From the NCBI GenBank assembly GCA_000969725.1, contig JXSR01S043163.1: DNA of 20,676 bases; one strand, given 5' to 3'. Under the pieces are notes generated by a model. The model did not search any database. It saw nothing but the letters and a program-made list of their open reading frames with translations, and had not been told where the DNA came from. Of this stretch, positions 1 through 9,373 are shown in pieces (position 1 is the first letter of the stretch; each line of letters begins with the position of its first letter). Origin of the DNA: Ophiothrix spiculata. Its lineage: Eukaryota > Echinodermata > Ophiuroidea > Amphilepidida > Ophiotrichidae. The translations under genes were made by a program, and so were the position numbers.

Positions 1-137
1 TTTTGTACCAGTTTGTTTACAGTCTTTTCTGCTATTTCCTCAGCTGTACTCGCCACACTCGTTGTATCATCAACAACACTCTCCACACTCGTATCATCGT
101 CAATTGTAGGTGTCTCAGAATCACTAAAATCTCCCAT
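1..137 (-). CDS. Possible 5' end of a divergent gene (partial, unrecognised)
   Basis: Read on the minus strand, an ATG at 137-135 opens a frame of 45 codons that stays open to the window edge. Its start context is good (A at -3, G at +4, AGGATGG). The peptide begins MGDFSDSETPTIDDD and continues through a Ser/Thr/Asp/Glu-rich stretch (DTSVESVVDD, then TTSVASTAEE) to KTVNKLVQ. It is strongly acidic and low in hydrophobic residues, as expected of a disordered N-terminus. I recognise no family. An open frame of 45 codons can occur by chance in about one case in ten, so the support is the start context and the protein-like composition, not the length. If real, it faces away from TBCD and is either nested in an upstream TBCD intron or a divergent neighbour. 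The alternative is non-coding repeat DNA. Confidence 0.33.
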   Translation of the reverse strand, partial: MGDFSDSETPTIDDDTSVESVVDDTTSVASTAEEIAEKTVNKLVQ

Positions 138-786
138 CCTGGACTGAAGTATCGGATAATAATTATCATAAAATCCAAACGACAAGTTTCTATTTTAACA
201 TGTGTATAATCTACTACGAACTGATTGACCTTGACCTCTGTAATGCCTTTTGGGTGGTTTAACCCTCAGTTTGCTTCTTGTTTACTCTTCAGAGGCAAAT
301 CAAAGTATGCAACCCTGGGGATGAGGCTGTTATGAAAATACATAAAAATGGAAAATAGGTATACCAATTAACTATACACTTTTTGCTTTATCTCAAAAAC
401 GTTTTGGAATTTGAAGGTGAAATTTTGGATTTACAATCAGAAAAATATGGGCGTTCAATTGACATCAAAAAATGCAATATTTCCTGTTGAGTCCTGGGGA
501 TGAGAATGTGATCGGAACCTACACCTTTAACCATGAGAAATATTTAGATTGAAAATGTTCATTTAGAGTGATAAAACAAATCTGAATGAAAATGTTCATT
601 TTGATGTTGAAAGTATGTTTTGAACTTGAGGCTTATGGCTGAGTGGGGTATAATTTTGGGCTAAACTTGTTGCAATAAGCTTTCATGAAGAATAGACTTT
701 GATCCCAAAATTATGATGTTTTGCTAGTCGGCTGTCTCACTACTTTGCATCTACCATTTATCATGAAGGCCTACTTATCACCTTTC
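138..786. other. Intergenic or intronic DNA, nothing recognised
   Basis: AT-rich sequence with stops in all frames. A short direct repeat of GAAAATGTTCATTT occurs near 552 and 588. Two similar CCTGGGGATGAG phrases lie near 312 and 492. No exon, RNA gene or transposon end is visible. Confidence 0.5.
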
Positions 787-788
787 TA

Positions 789-1206
789 TAGGCCAAACAA
801 TAATTTATTGGACAATGTAAACAAAAATGCATGGTATGGGTTGCATTCACAAACAATGAGGCCCTGTACTATGGATGCTCACTAAACTGGGACTTTAATC
901 TGTAGAACCTCCTGGGGAACACCTACATCACTCGGTGTCTAGAGACACAATTATTAGACAATGTAAACAAAAATGCATGGTATGGGTTGCATTCACAAAC
1001 AATGAGGCCCTGTACTATGGATGCTCACTAAACTGGGACTTTAATCTGTAGAACCTCCTGGGGAACACCTACATCACTCGGTGTCTAGAGACACAATTAT
1101 TAGACAATGTAAACAAAAATGCATGGTATGGGTTGCATTTACAAACAATGGGGCCCTGTACTATGGATTTTTGTTTTCACTGTCCAATAAATTTTTGAGT
1201 GGCCTA
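789..1206. mobile_element. Tc1/mariner-type MITE with 146-bp internal tandem repeat
   Basis: The ends are 39-bp terminal inverted repeats (789-827 and 1168-1206) matching at 34 of 39 positions and beginning TAGGCCA. TA lies immediately outside on both sides (787-788, 1207-1208), which fits a TA target duplication. The interior is a tandem repeat of exact 146-bp period: copies start at 811, 957 and 1103, the third being cut short near 1167. Copies 1 and 2 look almost identical, so the amplification is recent. There is no open reading frame of note, so the element is non-autonomous. Superfamily is inferred from the TA duplication only. Confidence 0.8.
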
Positions 1207-2146
<940 letters not shown>

Positions 2147-2252
2147 GCAAGTACAGTGTATCATTGATTGATTGATTGATGCAAGTACAGTGTATCATTG
2201 ATTGATTGATGCAAGTACAGTGTATCATTGATTGATTGATTGGTTGATTGAT
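2147..2252. repeat. Minisatellite with embedded GATT microsatellite
   Basis: Three copies of GCAAGTACAGTGTATCATT followed by (GATT)n start at 2147, 2181 and 2211. The unit lengths of 34 and 30 bp differ by one GATT. A final degenerate ATTGATTGGTTGATTGAT run ends near 2252. Slippage of the tetranucleotide inside a larger duplicated unit explains the pattern. Confidence 0.85.
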
Positions 2253-2666
2253 ATAAGTGAGTGTTCTTCCCCTTAATGTATGGGGTTTTGCTCAATGTGC
2301 AATGAGATTGCGGGATTCATACAGTACAGGATTTATTGAGTGAGACCAAAATCAATCTTTATTGCAGATATAAAACAGTACCCAAATAAATTAATAAAAA
2401 TATGTAAGTTTGCTTTATACACCATGATCTTACAAGATTTAAGAATATTCCTAAGTTGGTCTGCAGAACAATAATCATTCTGAAATCCACAAATGTTTTA
2501 GACTTTTAGAACAATGAGTTCCATTTCCTAAAGTAAATTTGATGATAACTTTGAATGATAATTTATTATCAGTTGTTGTAATTCCCATTTCAAAATTGTT
2601 ACAAAAGTTTAAAACATAACAGAATGATAAACCTTTAATCTTATCTTAATCTACATTGGACAAAGG
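2253..2666. other. Intron sequence with a segment shared with 4312-4360
   Basis: No gene. A stretch near 2560-2605 containing TTATTATCAGTTGTTGTAAT recurs with some differences near 4312-4360, on the far side of exon b. It is therefore a dispersed repeat or an old local duplication. Confidence 0.5.
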
Positions 2667-3348
2667 CATACTTGCCAACTGTCCCGTTTTTCCCGGGATT
2701 GTCCCGTTTTATGTTTCCCAAAACACTGAAAAACAGGATTGTCCCGTTTTGTCATTTTTCCCAGCAGAAAAAAAATGAAAATATTTTGATTGTTTTAAGA
2801 TTAAAATATAACATTTATCTATGTTTAATGAACTTTTCTGAGCCAAAATTATGAGTAAAAGTCGATGTTATTTGTCAAAATGTTTCAAAGTAAAATGTAA
2901 CTTCGTTCCAACTTATTCATTTTCGTTTACATCGGACATTCTAAAAAGTCGCGATGCCGAAGATGCCTAAAATTATCACTGCTACGGACACTGTTAATTT
3001 CACTAAGAAGTGATAAGGTTGCTTCTGTAAAAGAGATTTTATCTAATAAAACGTAAGGACATACCTTGGAGGGAATACAGAGTGCTTTTGGCAAGGTAGA
3101 GAGTATTAAAGAAAATATGATTTGATTTGATTTTGAAGACAATGCACATTAACTTAAGCAATTAAAATGGGGTGGGTGTGGGGTGTATGTGTGTGGTGGA
3201 GGTGGGGGTAGTTGTTCAAAAGTTCAAAATCTTTCAAAAAATACTAAATTATTTAAATTACATAACGCACAATATGAAATGAATTCAGAGATTTCAGTAG
3301 TACAATAAGGTCGGGAAAGCGATTTTAAAATGTACCATTGTGTGTAAT

Positions 3349-3380
<32 letters not shown>

Positions 3381-3768
3381 TTGGGGGGGGGGGCAGTATT
3401 TCTGGGGGGCTGCAGCTGTACCACACAAGCACTTTTTGGGACCCTCTCAGGGGCCATGGCCCTACCCCACATCCCGAGGCCTTTGCTTGTTTTGACTAAA
3501 TATGGATTTTTCTCCTGCACTCATTGGCATTCTTGAGTAAATGGTATATAACACAAAATTTTACTTGCAATATTTTACCCTATGAAATGGTCTCTCCTGT
3601 GGTTCAAGGTGCATAGAAGTCCTCTGGCTTCGGGGGGTCTACCCCCCACCGGGACCTCACCAGGGGCCCTTAAGCAGGCCCCTGGACCACCGGCCGTAAG
3701 CCGCGAAAGCTCCGCTCGCTGCGCTTCGCAATGTCCAGGTTTTTGATTTTACAATGTTGGCAAGTATG
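2667..3768. mobile_element. hAT-like non-autonomous DNA transposon (1.1 kb)
   Basis: Perfect 13-bp terminal inverted repeats, CATACTTGCCAAC at 2667-2679 and GTTGGCAAGTATG at 3756-3768, are flanked by the 6-bp direct repeat CAAAGG (2661-2666 and 3769-3774). Near the left end the phrase TGTCCCGTTTT recurs three times, as subterminal repeats do in hAT elements. Near the right end is a very GC-rich block (about 3610-3735) whose CGCGAAAGC/GCGCTTCGC arms could pair. Inside are a TA microsatellite, a run of 20 T (3363-3382) and 11 G (3383-3393). No intact transposase is present. The hAT assignment is inference from the CA...TG ends and the 5-8-bp class of target duplication. Confidence 0.75.
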
Positions 3769-3835
3769 CAAAGGCAGAAATGTTTAACTCATTCAAATAA
3801 ATTTGTCTCAAGTTGGGAATTCGATCACTTCCAAG

Positions 3836-3919
3836 TTGAACATGTTTACAATTTTCTTGTTCCGAAGTAACTTTTTATTGAACATGTTTACAATTTTCTT
3901 GTTCCGAAGTAACTTTTTA
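3836..3919. repeat. Tandem duplication, two 42-bp copies
   Basis: The segment beginning TTGAACATGTTTACAATTTT occurs at 3836-3877 and again at 3878-3919 with no visible difference. It is a very recent duplication just downstream of the 2667-3768 element. Confidence 0.9.
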
Positions 3920-4157
3920 TAATGTTCCAAATAGTCTTTATGAATACAGCCCTGATGTAGCACAACCTTGTAATTGGTATGTAGCTTTCATACATGTATG
4001 AGAATGAACATTATAGACCTTTAAATACTCAAGTGATTACCAAAGAGAGCATCCCTTGCCGTTTATGAAACAGATTAATTTTTTCCAGAATTTTTAATGC
4101 TAGATCATTAAAACTTAAAACCACTGGCAGTATAAAATATTATGTTGTTTATTGCAG
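3920..4157. other. TBCD: Intron end before exon b
   Basis: Non-coding DNA ending in TTGTTTATTGCAG at 4157, the 3' splice site of exon b. No other feature was seen. Confidence 0.6.
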
Positions 4158-4213
4158 CAATATCTGGATGTACCGGACAAGTCAAGAGATGCAGCAGCCT
4201 TGGTGATATCTAA
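4158..4213 (+). CDS. TBCD: TBCD exon b (56 nt)
   Basis: Encodes QYLDVPDKSRDAAALVIS plus two bases of a split Lys codon (AA|G completed by exon c). The donor is GTAAGT. The RDAAALVIS helix matches the conserved KARDAA region of TBCD. Phase 0 in, phase 2 out. Confidence 0.9.
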
Positions 4214-4448
4214 GTAAGTCATCTGCAACATCCTTAGAGGATGGAGAGCCTTTAAATTGGTGCAATCTTCATATTTAAACAAGAACATAAAGTTGTAGAT
4301 GCACTTTATGCTGATTATTATCAGTTGTTGTAATTCCAGTTGCAAAGTTGTTTTACTATAACAGAAAAGTTTCTATCTTTATTCAAAATGTTTTGAACTT
4401 TAGATTTTAGATGTAGTAGTAAGTAAGTGTGTATGCGGCTTGTTTTCT

Positions 4449-4540
4449 AGGGGCCTGCTTGAGAGTCCTTGTGAGGTCCAGGAGTAAAACCCATGGTCAA
4501 GTGGGCAAAGACCCCTGAAGCTGACAGGTTTTCTGTGTAA
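4449..4540. repeat. Fragment related to the GC-rich end of the 2667-3768 element
   Basis: This stretch, with GGGGCCTGCTTGAGAGTCCT and GTGAGGTCC, then CCCCTGAAGC, matches in order the reverse complement of about 3605-3695 in the 1.1-kb element (GGGGCCTGCTTAAG, GTGAGGTCCC, CCCCCGAAGCC). It is a decayed piece of the same or a related family in opposite orientation. Confidence 0.55.
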
Positions 4541-4551
4541 ATGGCCCGGGG

Positions 4552-4840
4552 CCACTCAAGTATAATGTTGCAGGCATAGCATGACCAAGAAAAAGGTGAA
4601 TTAGGGTTGGTTTTTTAGGATTTAAGGGTGAATCAGGTGATGCCGTTTAGGGTATCAAATACAGCCATTTTCAAGAAAACAGGTATTTTTTCAAACCCTA
4701 GTGTGAAAACGGTATTGGTAAAATCAGGTTTAGGGTGTGCATAGGGGGAAAAGGGTATATATTTTGGCTTCAGATAACCTTGTAGGGGGTGTTTTAAGAA
4801 ATTGTGGTCAAGCTATGCCTGCAATATTATATTTGAGTGG
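4552..4840. mobile_element. Inverted-repeat MITE (289 bp)
   Basis: The 35-bp terminal repeats at 4552-4586 and 4806-4840 are inverted copies with three or four mismatches. The outer part reads CCACTCAA and the inner part GCAGGCATAGC. The pairing may extend outward through GGCCCGGGG on the left and CCCCTGGGG on the right, so the true ends could lie about 10 bp further out. No clear target duplication was found and there is no coding capacity. Confidence 0.75.
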
Positions 4841-5182
4841 TCCCCTGGGGTAAATGGATGGAAAAAAATCTATTTGGGCACAGTGCTGGCCCGTTAAATA
4901 TTTCCAACAATCACCTATTGTTTCTGGCAGTAATTTGTGAACGCATACTTTAAGTCATGAGCGTAGATGCAAGCCATCACCGCCTTGAAAATGTATGCTC
5001 ACGACGTGGTAGACCGCTGAGTAAACGCTACTGTGTACATGTTTTCGAATTAAATCCAAAAACTATAGTATTGAATTTTCAAAATGAAGACTTTGCATCT
5101 ACAAAAATAATTGAGTACAGATGGTATATTTTAAGAGTAAATGTAATCACCATACCAAATGGCAATTCATATTTTTAAATAT
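4841..5182. other. Intron sequence, no supported gene
   Basis: A 73-codon open frame (4957-5178, +) lies here, but its peptide shows no domain and has no TBCD counterpart. It is judged chance. Confidence 0.45.
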
Positions 5183-5222
5183 GATGTGTGTTTAATGATT
5201 TAAAAATCATTAAACACACATC
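5183..5222. repeat. Perfect 19-bp-arm palindrome with 2-nt spacer
   Basis: GATGTGTGTTTAATGATTT at 5183-5201 is followed by AA and then its exact reverse complement to 5222. All 19 pairs are perfect. It may be a remnant of a foldback element. It is too short for a usual miRNA precursor. Confidence 0.9.
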
Positions 5223-5329
5223 AGGAAATTAACAATATATATAGGAAAAAGAAACACTGCTTTACAGTTGGAGGAAAGATATTTGCTCAAGTTTTGTGTG
5301 TGATTTTGATCAGATCTTTAGTTTGTTTT

Positions 5330-5576
5330 TCCTATCATAACTCCCCCCAATTTAAATAAGTTTTCATGAGATCTAATAGCCATGTGAAATCATAGTTAGG
5401 ACCTAAGTCCTTCATGGTTAAATAATATTTTATTCTAAGATTTGATCTATTAATTGTCCTATCGTATCTCTCCTAAACTTAAATAAGTTTTCATGAGATC
5501 TAATAGCCATGTGAAACCATAGTTAGGACCTTCATGGTTAAATAACATTTTATTCTAAGATTTGATCTATCAATTG
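5330..5576. repeat. Tandem duplication ending at the exon c splice site
   Basis: Copy 1 spans 5330-5456 and copy 2 spans 5457-5576. Both contain AAATAAGTTTTCATGAGATC and TTCATGGTTAAATAA, at a period of 127 bp. Copy 2 lacks 7 bases (one CCTAAGT-type repeat). Copy 2 runs straight into the TCTTCAG acceptor of exon c, while copy 1 ends in TCCTATC at the same place, so only the second copy has a usable AG. Confidence 0.85.
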
Positions 5577-5583
5577 TCTTCAG

Positions 5584-5666
5584 GTTCCTTTCTCGTCATG
5601 ATGTGAAACAACAGAAACTTCCAGGATTCTTGGATTGGGCCTTAAAGGCATTGACGGAGATTGACA
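5584..5666 (+). CDS. TBCD: TBCD exon c (83 nt)
   Basis: Follows TTGTCTTCAG and ends before GTAAGT. It completes the split Lys and encodes FLSRHDVKQQKLPGFLDWAL, then KALTEID. The RxDVKQ..GFLDW pattern is conserved in TBCD. Phase 2 in, phase 1 out. Confidence 0.92.
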
Positions 5667-5909
5667 GTAAGTAACTAAGGCAAATCTTATGTTTCCAACA
5701 GTGTTGACCAAATAGACATTTTTTATTGGAATTTCAATTGAAATACCCATTCTATAATTGATCAGACTGTAGGCATGTACATTAGTAAACTATTTAGGGA
5801 TTCAATCATAGAGTTGTGCATCACAAACCAGCAACGATGAATCCACGCATCTACATATTTTTATCCCACAGTACGGCTTGATCTGCCTTGAGCGAGATAT
5901 AAATACACA
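5667..5909. other. Intron sequence, nothing recognised
   Basis: Ordinary AT-rich intron DNA between exon c and the MITE at 5910. Confidence 0.5.
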
Positions 5910-6334
5910 GATGCATCCAAGGAATTTTTTTAGGGGAATCGGGATACATTGCCATCATGTGTCACTCATGGAGCAGAGATATGTACTTCCGGATATATTT
6001 GGATTCTGGCCCGATATCCAGACAGATCATCTAAATTTTCATTGGATGCATATACAATGTGTGCATTTTGTTTCATGTGCAATTGAATCCGCGTCTGCAT
6101 TTCATGTAGCATGTATTGTGACTTGCTCTGTTTAAAGTACGCCAATTTTCCCGCTAATCCGTTGCGAAGACTCTCGAAGTGTGGCACACAAAGCCGTAAA
6201 ATGCCGGAGGTACAGTAACTCACCCTTCATAAGCGACAATCCAAGCTGGCTGCCGTCCCATAGGATTTACATGGCGGTGAAATCAAAATGGTGGCGAATC
6301 CCGATTCCCCTATAAAAAAATCCTTGGATGCATC
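5910..6334. mobile_element. Inverted-repeat MITE (about 425 bp)
   Basis: The outer 37 or so bases are inverted copies: GATGCATCCAAGG and AGGGGAATCGGGAT from 5910 rightward, mirrored at 6334 leftward. They differ by small indels in the T-run. CAGATG occurs at both outer boundaries (5908-5913, 6334-6339) and may be a 6-bp target duplication, but the palindromic GATGCATC end makes the border ambiguous. The interior is less AT-rich than its surroundings. The two antisense open frames inside show no domain. Confidence 0.75.
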
Positions 6335-6576
6335 AGATGTAGAGTTGATCATTTGTGCTAAAACATATTTGAATCCATTTCAACAACAAAACATTTCATG
6401 AAAGCTTAACAGCATTATGTGTAGAGGACATTTCCTAATGTTTCCAGTTTTAAGAAATCAAATCAAAATCAAACCGCAAGTTTTGACACGTTTGCTACTT
6501 TGCCATCTTCAATGTGCTCAAAGACAAAAATAATGAACAACTTAGTAATTTTTAAATTTCTTCTCCATTCTTGTAG
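6335..6576. other. TBCD: Intron end before exon d
   Basis: Non-coding DNA ending in TTCTCCATTCTTGTAG at 6576. Nothing else was seen. Confidence 0.55.
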
Positions 6577-6626
6577 GAGAAAGTTTGGCTGGAATGACAT
6601 CGTTATCAGGGGTCCTTGCTACACTG
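6577..6626 (+). CDS. TBCD: TBCD exon d (50 nt)
   Basis: Completes a split Arg codon and encodes ESLAGMTSLSGVLATL, ending in phase 0 before GTAAGT. The exon is short and less conserved. Its place is set by the matching splice phases of exons c and e. Confidence 0.85.
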
Positions 6627-6739
6627 GTAAGTTATCATTTGAGTATTTAGAATAATAGTAATGTTATTTGTATAGTATCGTGATTATTCATCAAATCATT
6701 TAATTTCACTTTTGCCCAGTGGCCGATTGACAAAATAGT

Positions 6740-7178
6740 GGAGGGGTAAACCAGGGGTAAATAAAAAAAAAAGGGATAGTGCGAATTTGGTGATCAATAA
6801 TGTTCCAAGGAAAAATTATGTTGTGTGTTTTTTTCTGGGGAAGGGTCAAATTTGCTAATTTCAGCCAAAAAAATAGTATATTCTTGAAATGAAATATTTT
6901 ATAATTTTGTTTTCACTGCTGTTGCCTTTCTTTGTTGGTAAATAAAAAAAAATAGGAGGGCTCGAATTTGGCATTCAATAATGGTCCAAAGAAAAATGAT
7001 TTTTATTTTTATTATTTTTTGGTGATCAATAATGGTCCAAGGAAAAATGATGTTGTTTTTTTATTCTGGGAAGGGGGGGGGGGTCAAATTTGCTAATTTC
7101 AGCCCAAAAAAATAGTATATTCTTGAAATGAAATATTTTATAATTTTGTTTTCACTGCTGTTGCCTTTCTTTGTACTG
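6740..7178. repeat. Nested tandem duplication in intron d
   Basis: The block with TCAAATTTGCTAATTTCAGC and ATAGTATATTCTTGAAATG occurs at 6846 and 7084, a period of 238 bp, and both copies run on to TGCTGTTGCCTTTCTTTG. The adjoining module GAATTTGG.GATCAATAATG..CCAA occurs three times (about 6784, 6965 and 7017), so one part was duplicated again within copy 2. Low-complexity A, T and G runs suggest slippage. Confidence 0.8.
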
Positions 7179-7214
7179 CAGTGTGTGTGATGTTTATAAA
7201 ACAAAAATAACATG

Positions 7215-7890
7215 TCAGCTCTTTCTGGCTTTTTTGAAGTTTGCGCACATATGCTGTGGAATAGACTACCATGCCATATCTGAAATGCTACTAAATTTAG
7301 TTTTAGTTATTTCAAATCGAGACTAAACACTCACCTGTTCAGCAGAACTATTAGTATTTTCTTGACATTTGTATGCATGGTGATATCGAAGTGACGTTGG
7401 ATATAAATCTTTGTTTTTTCATTTTCTATTTTTTGTGTGATTCTGTCTACAATCCTATTTTTGATTTCTAGTTTAATTGATCACTTTCATTATATTTGTT
7501 GTTCTTTTAATAATTATGAGGGTTTTGTAAATATTTAGTTTCCTTTAAATTTATGCAATCATCAATGGGAATCTTGGACCTACCCCCTTGAGGATCGTCT
7601 TGCATTCAACTTCAACTCAATATCAAATGTTGGGGTCAAAAAACAAACAAAACGGAAAGCACAATGAATCTTTAATGTATTTTATTCATTTAAAGTGACT
7701 CTTCATCCCTTTTTTTTATAATAATATTTTGAAAGAGAGGTCAATCTTTGTGTCTGATGTTCATGATCAGTACAAGTGAAGGCTTAAGATGGTAGGTTGA
7801 ATGGTTCATGACTTTCTTTGATGCTTAAATTTAATTTTGTTAAGCGCATTGAGACACCTGTTTAATGCACTCTATAAAATAGATAAACAT
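7215..7890 (+). mobile_element. 3' end of a CR1/L2-like LINE, sense to TBCD (decayed)
   Basis: From about 7220 one frame reads MLWNRLPCHI, a stop, then NATKFSFSYFKSRLNTHLFS. This is the C-terminal signature (LWN.LP..I ... FK..L.THLF) of CR1/L2-group reverse transcriptase proteins. Downstream, AAGCGCATTGAGACACCTG and CACTCTATAAAAT (about 7840-7880) resemble the conserved 3' tail of such LINEs (AAGCGC..TGAGA ... GCGCTATATAAA). The in-frame stop and divergence show it is a fossil. Its A/T-rich tail ends about 45 bp before the exon e acceptor. Confidence 0.72.
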
Positions 7891-7933
7891 GTGTGTATAT
7901 ATTTTTATATTTATATTTGATTATTTTTGGCAG

Positions 7934-7979
7934 GCTTTGATGTTCAAACTTGGAAAACGTGAAGATATTGTGCAATATG
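7934..7979 (+). CDS. TBCD: TBCD exon e (46 nt)
   Basis: Follows TTTTTGGCAG and ends before GTAAGT. It encodes ALMFKLGKREDIVQY plus one base. LGKRED corresponds to the conserved HGKRED motif of TBCD. Phase 0 in, phase 1 out. Confidence 0.92.
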
Positions 7980-8234
7980 GTAAGTATGCTTTTCTTGCAA
8001 TTTTGAGGATAACAAAATAGATTTTCAAAATTCAAAGTTCATGGTAAATAAAGTTTTATCTGAATTTGGTTGTCTTCCTGATCTGACAAAGTTTTGGCTT
8101 GTGAATTTACCCTCTTGCTTGAAATAGGCCACTTGTGAGTTGTGGTTATATGGAATCTTTATTAACTTTGATCCTGGTCATGGATTTTGTTTAATCTTTG
8201 TCCACGCTAAGGTACAAATTGCAATGATAGGATC
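7980..8234. other. Intron sequence, nothing recognised
   Basis: AT-rich intron DNA between exon e and the TTAA element. Confidence 0.5.
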
Positions 8235-8238
8235 TTAA

Positions 8239-8738
8239 GGGGTGTAAGCACCTTACTCAATGTTACTCAATTTTTACTTTTTAGGGATTTTGGCCTATTT
8301 TCTGATTTTCATGCCAATTTTCTGATTTTGGCCTATTTTCTGATTTTCAGGTCAAAAAATGACCAAAAATGGAAAAAAGTGAATTTTTGACCTTATTTGG
8401 CATGAAAATCAGAAAATAGGCAAAAATCCTAAAAAGTAAAAATGACACAACATCCGAGTGGGTGTTTAAAATTAAAATTCCCATTCCTTGGCCATTTTTA
8501 AAAAAAAAAAATTATTCTTAGCTTGGTTGGAAGCCCAAACGGCAAAAAAATGTGTTTTACATGATTTTCTCAAAAAATGTGATTTTTGGTCAAAAATCAC
8601 CATCACCATCATGAATCCTTGTGAAAATTCCTTTCTGGAAATGTATACTTTTATTTACTTTAAGCACTTTGTTCAAAAGTTATGGTACAAAATAAACTTG
8701 CAAAAAAGTAACATCATTGAGTAAGGTTCTTACACCCC
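8239..8738. mobile_element. TTAA-flanked MITE (500 bp) with internal hairpin
   Basis: The ends GGGGTGTAAG.ACCTTACTCAATG are inverted (8239-8262 and about 8713-8738), with one substitution and a small indel further in. They are bounded by TTAA at 8235-8238 and 8739-8742. TTAA duplication is typical of piggyBac- or Kolobok-type elements. Within it, 8271-8315 and 8399-8442 form a second inverted repeat of about 44 bp with about 3 differences, containing CCTATTTTCTGATTTTCATG. The 78-codon open frame at 8488-8724 is low-complexity and not judged coding. Confidence 0.85.
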
Positions 8739-8742
8739 TTAA

Positions 8743-9013
8743 GGGCAACATATTCCTTTACCCCAGTTAAGATTTCATCAAAGTGGAACACAAACAGTTA
8801 CAAAAAAAAGATAAAATGAAATTGATTGCATTCATTTTTAAAGAAACCAATTGTGAATGACTGAGCCTAAAAATTTATATTTTATTTTCATGGTGTGTTA
8901 AACTTTTTTACGACATTTTAATGATAGACAAATACAAAGTTGCATTTAAAATCTTAGTTTCCTCTCTATAGAAATTCAATTCAGATTTAATTATTTTAAT
9001 TTGTATTTTGTAG
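8743..9013. other. TBCD: Intron end before exon f
   Basis: Non-coding, ending TTTGTATTTTGTAG at 9013. The open frame that begins at 9001 is only exon f read from 13 bases of intron. Confidence 0.55.
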
Positions 9014-9289
9014 CTCCAGTAGTATTAGAAAGGGTCATCGCTTGCAAGCTGCACGATGTCAACAACATGCAAATACACAAGCTAGCCATCAAGCTCATTC
9101 AGCGCTTAGGGTTGACATTCCTGAAGACCAGAGTAGCATCTTGGAGATACCAACGTGGTAGTAGATCACTGGCAGAAAACTTGAAGGAAGACGGGGGAGA
9201 TTCCAACAAGGCTATGATGCAACGAGATGTGGAGATGGAGGAAGCGGAGGAAGAATATGATATTCCGGAAGAGATTGAGGAGATTATTG
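9014..9289 (+). CDS. TBCD: TBCD exon f (276 nt, largest exon seen)
   Basis: Completes a split Ala codon and encodes PVVLERVIACKLHDVNNMQ, then IHKLAIKLIQRLGLTFLK, VASWRYQRGSRSLAENLK and an acidic stretch (VEMEEAEEEYDIPEEIEEII). The RLGLTFLK and WRYQRG.RSLA motifs are among the strongest in TBCD. The acidic stretch fits the known acidic linker between HEAT repeats, which varies in length among animals. Phase 1 in, phase 1 out. Confidence 0.95.
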
Positions 9290-9373
9290 GTAAGCAAGGC
9301 AATGATATTTGACATGTTTTCTGTCAGATGTTTTGGAGCTGTTTTATTTAGGTTAGATTAACCCTTGGGTATA

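Noticed and set aside
2927-3142. Minus-strand 71-codon frame as a transposase remnant of the 1.1-kb element
   Set aside because: I could not match it to any transposase motif on either strand.
2667-3768. 8-bp target duplication CAAAGGCA
   Set aside because: Direct repeats of 8 bp can be drawn, but they make the terminal repeats asymmetric by two bases. The 6-bp CAAAGG reading leaves perfect 13-bp ends.
4957-5178. 73-codon open frame in the intron before exon c
   Set aside because: No recognisable motif, no splice-phase fit and chance length.
5183-5222. microRNA precursor
   Set aside because: The stem is too short and the loop too small for Drosha/Dicer processing.
5878-6223. Two overlapping 85-codon frames on opposite strands
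   Set aside because: Both lie within the 5910-6334 MITE and mirror each other; no domain.
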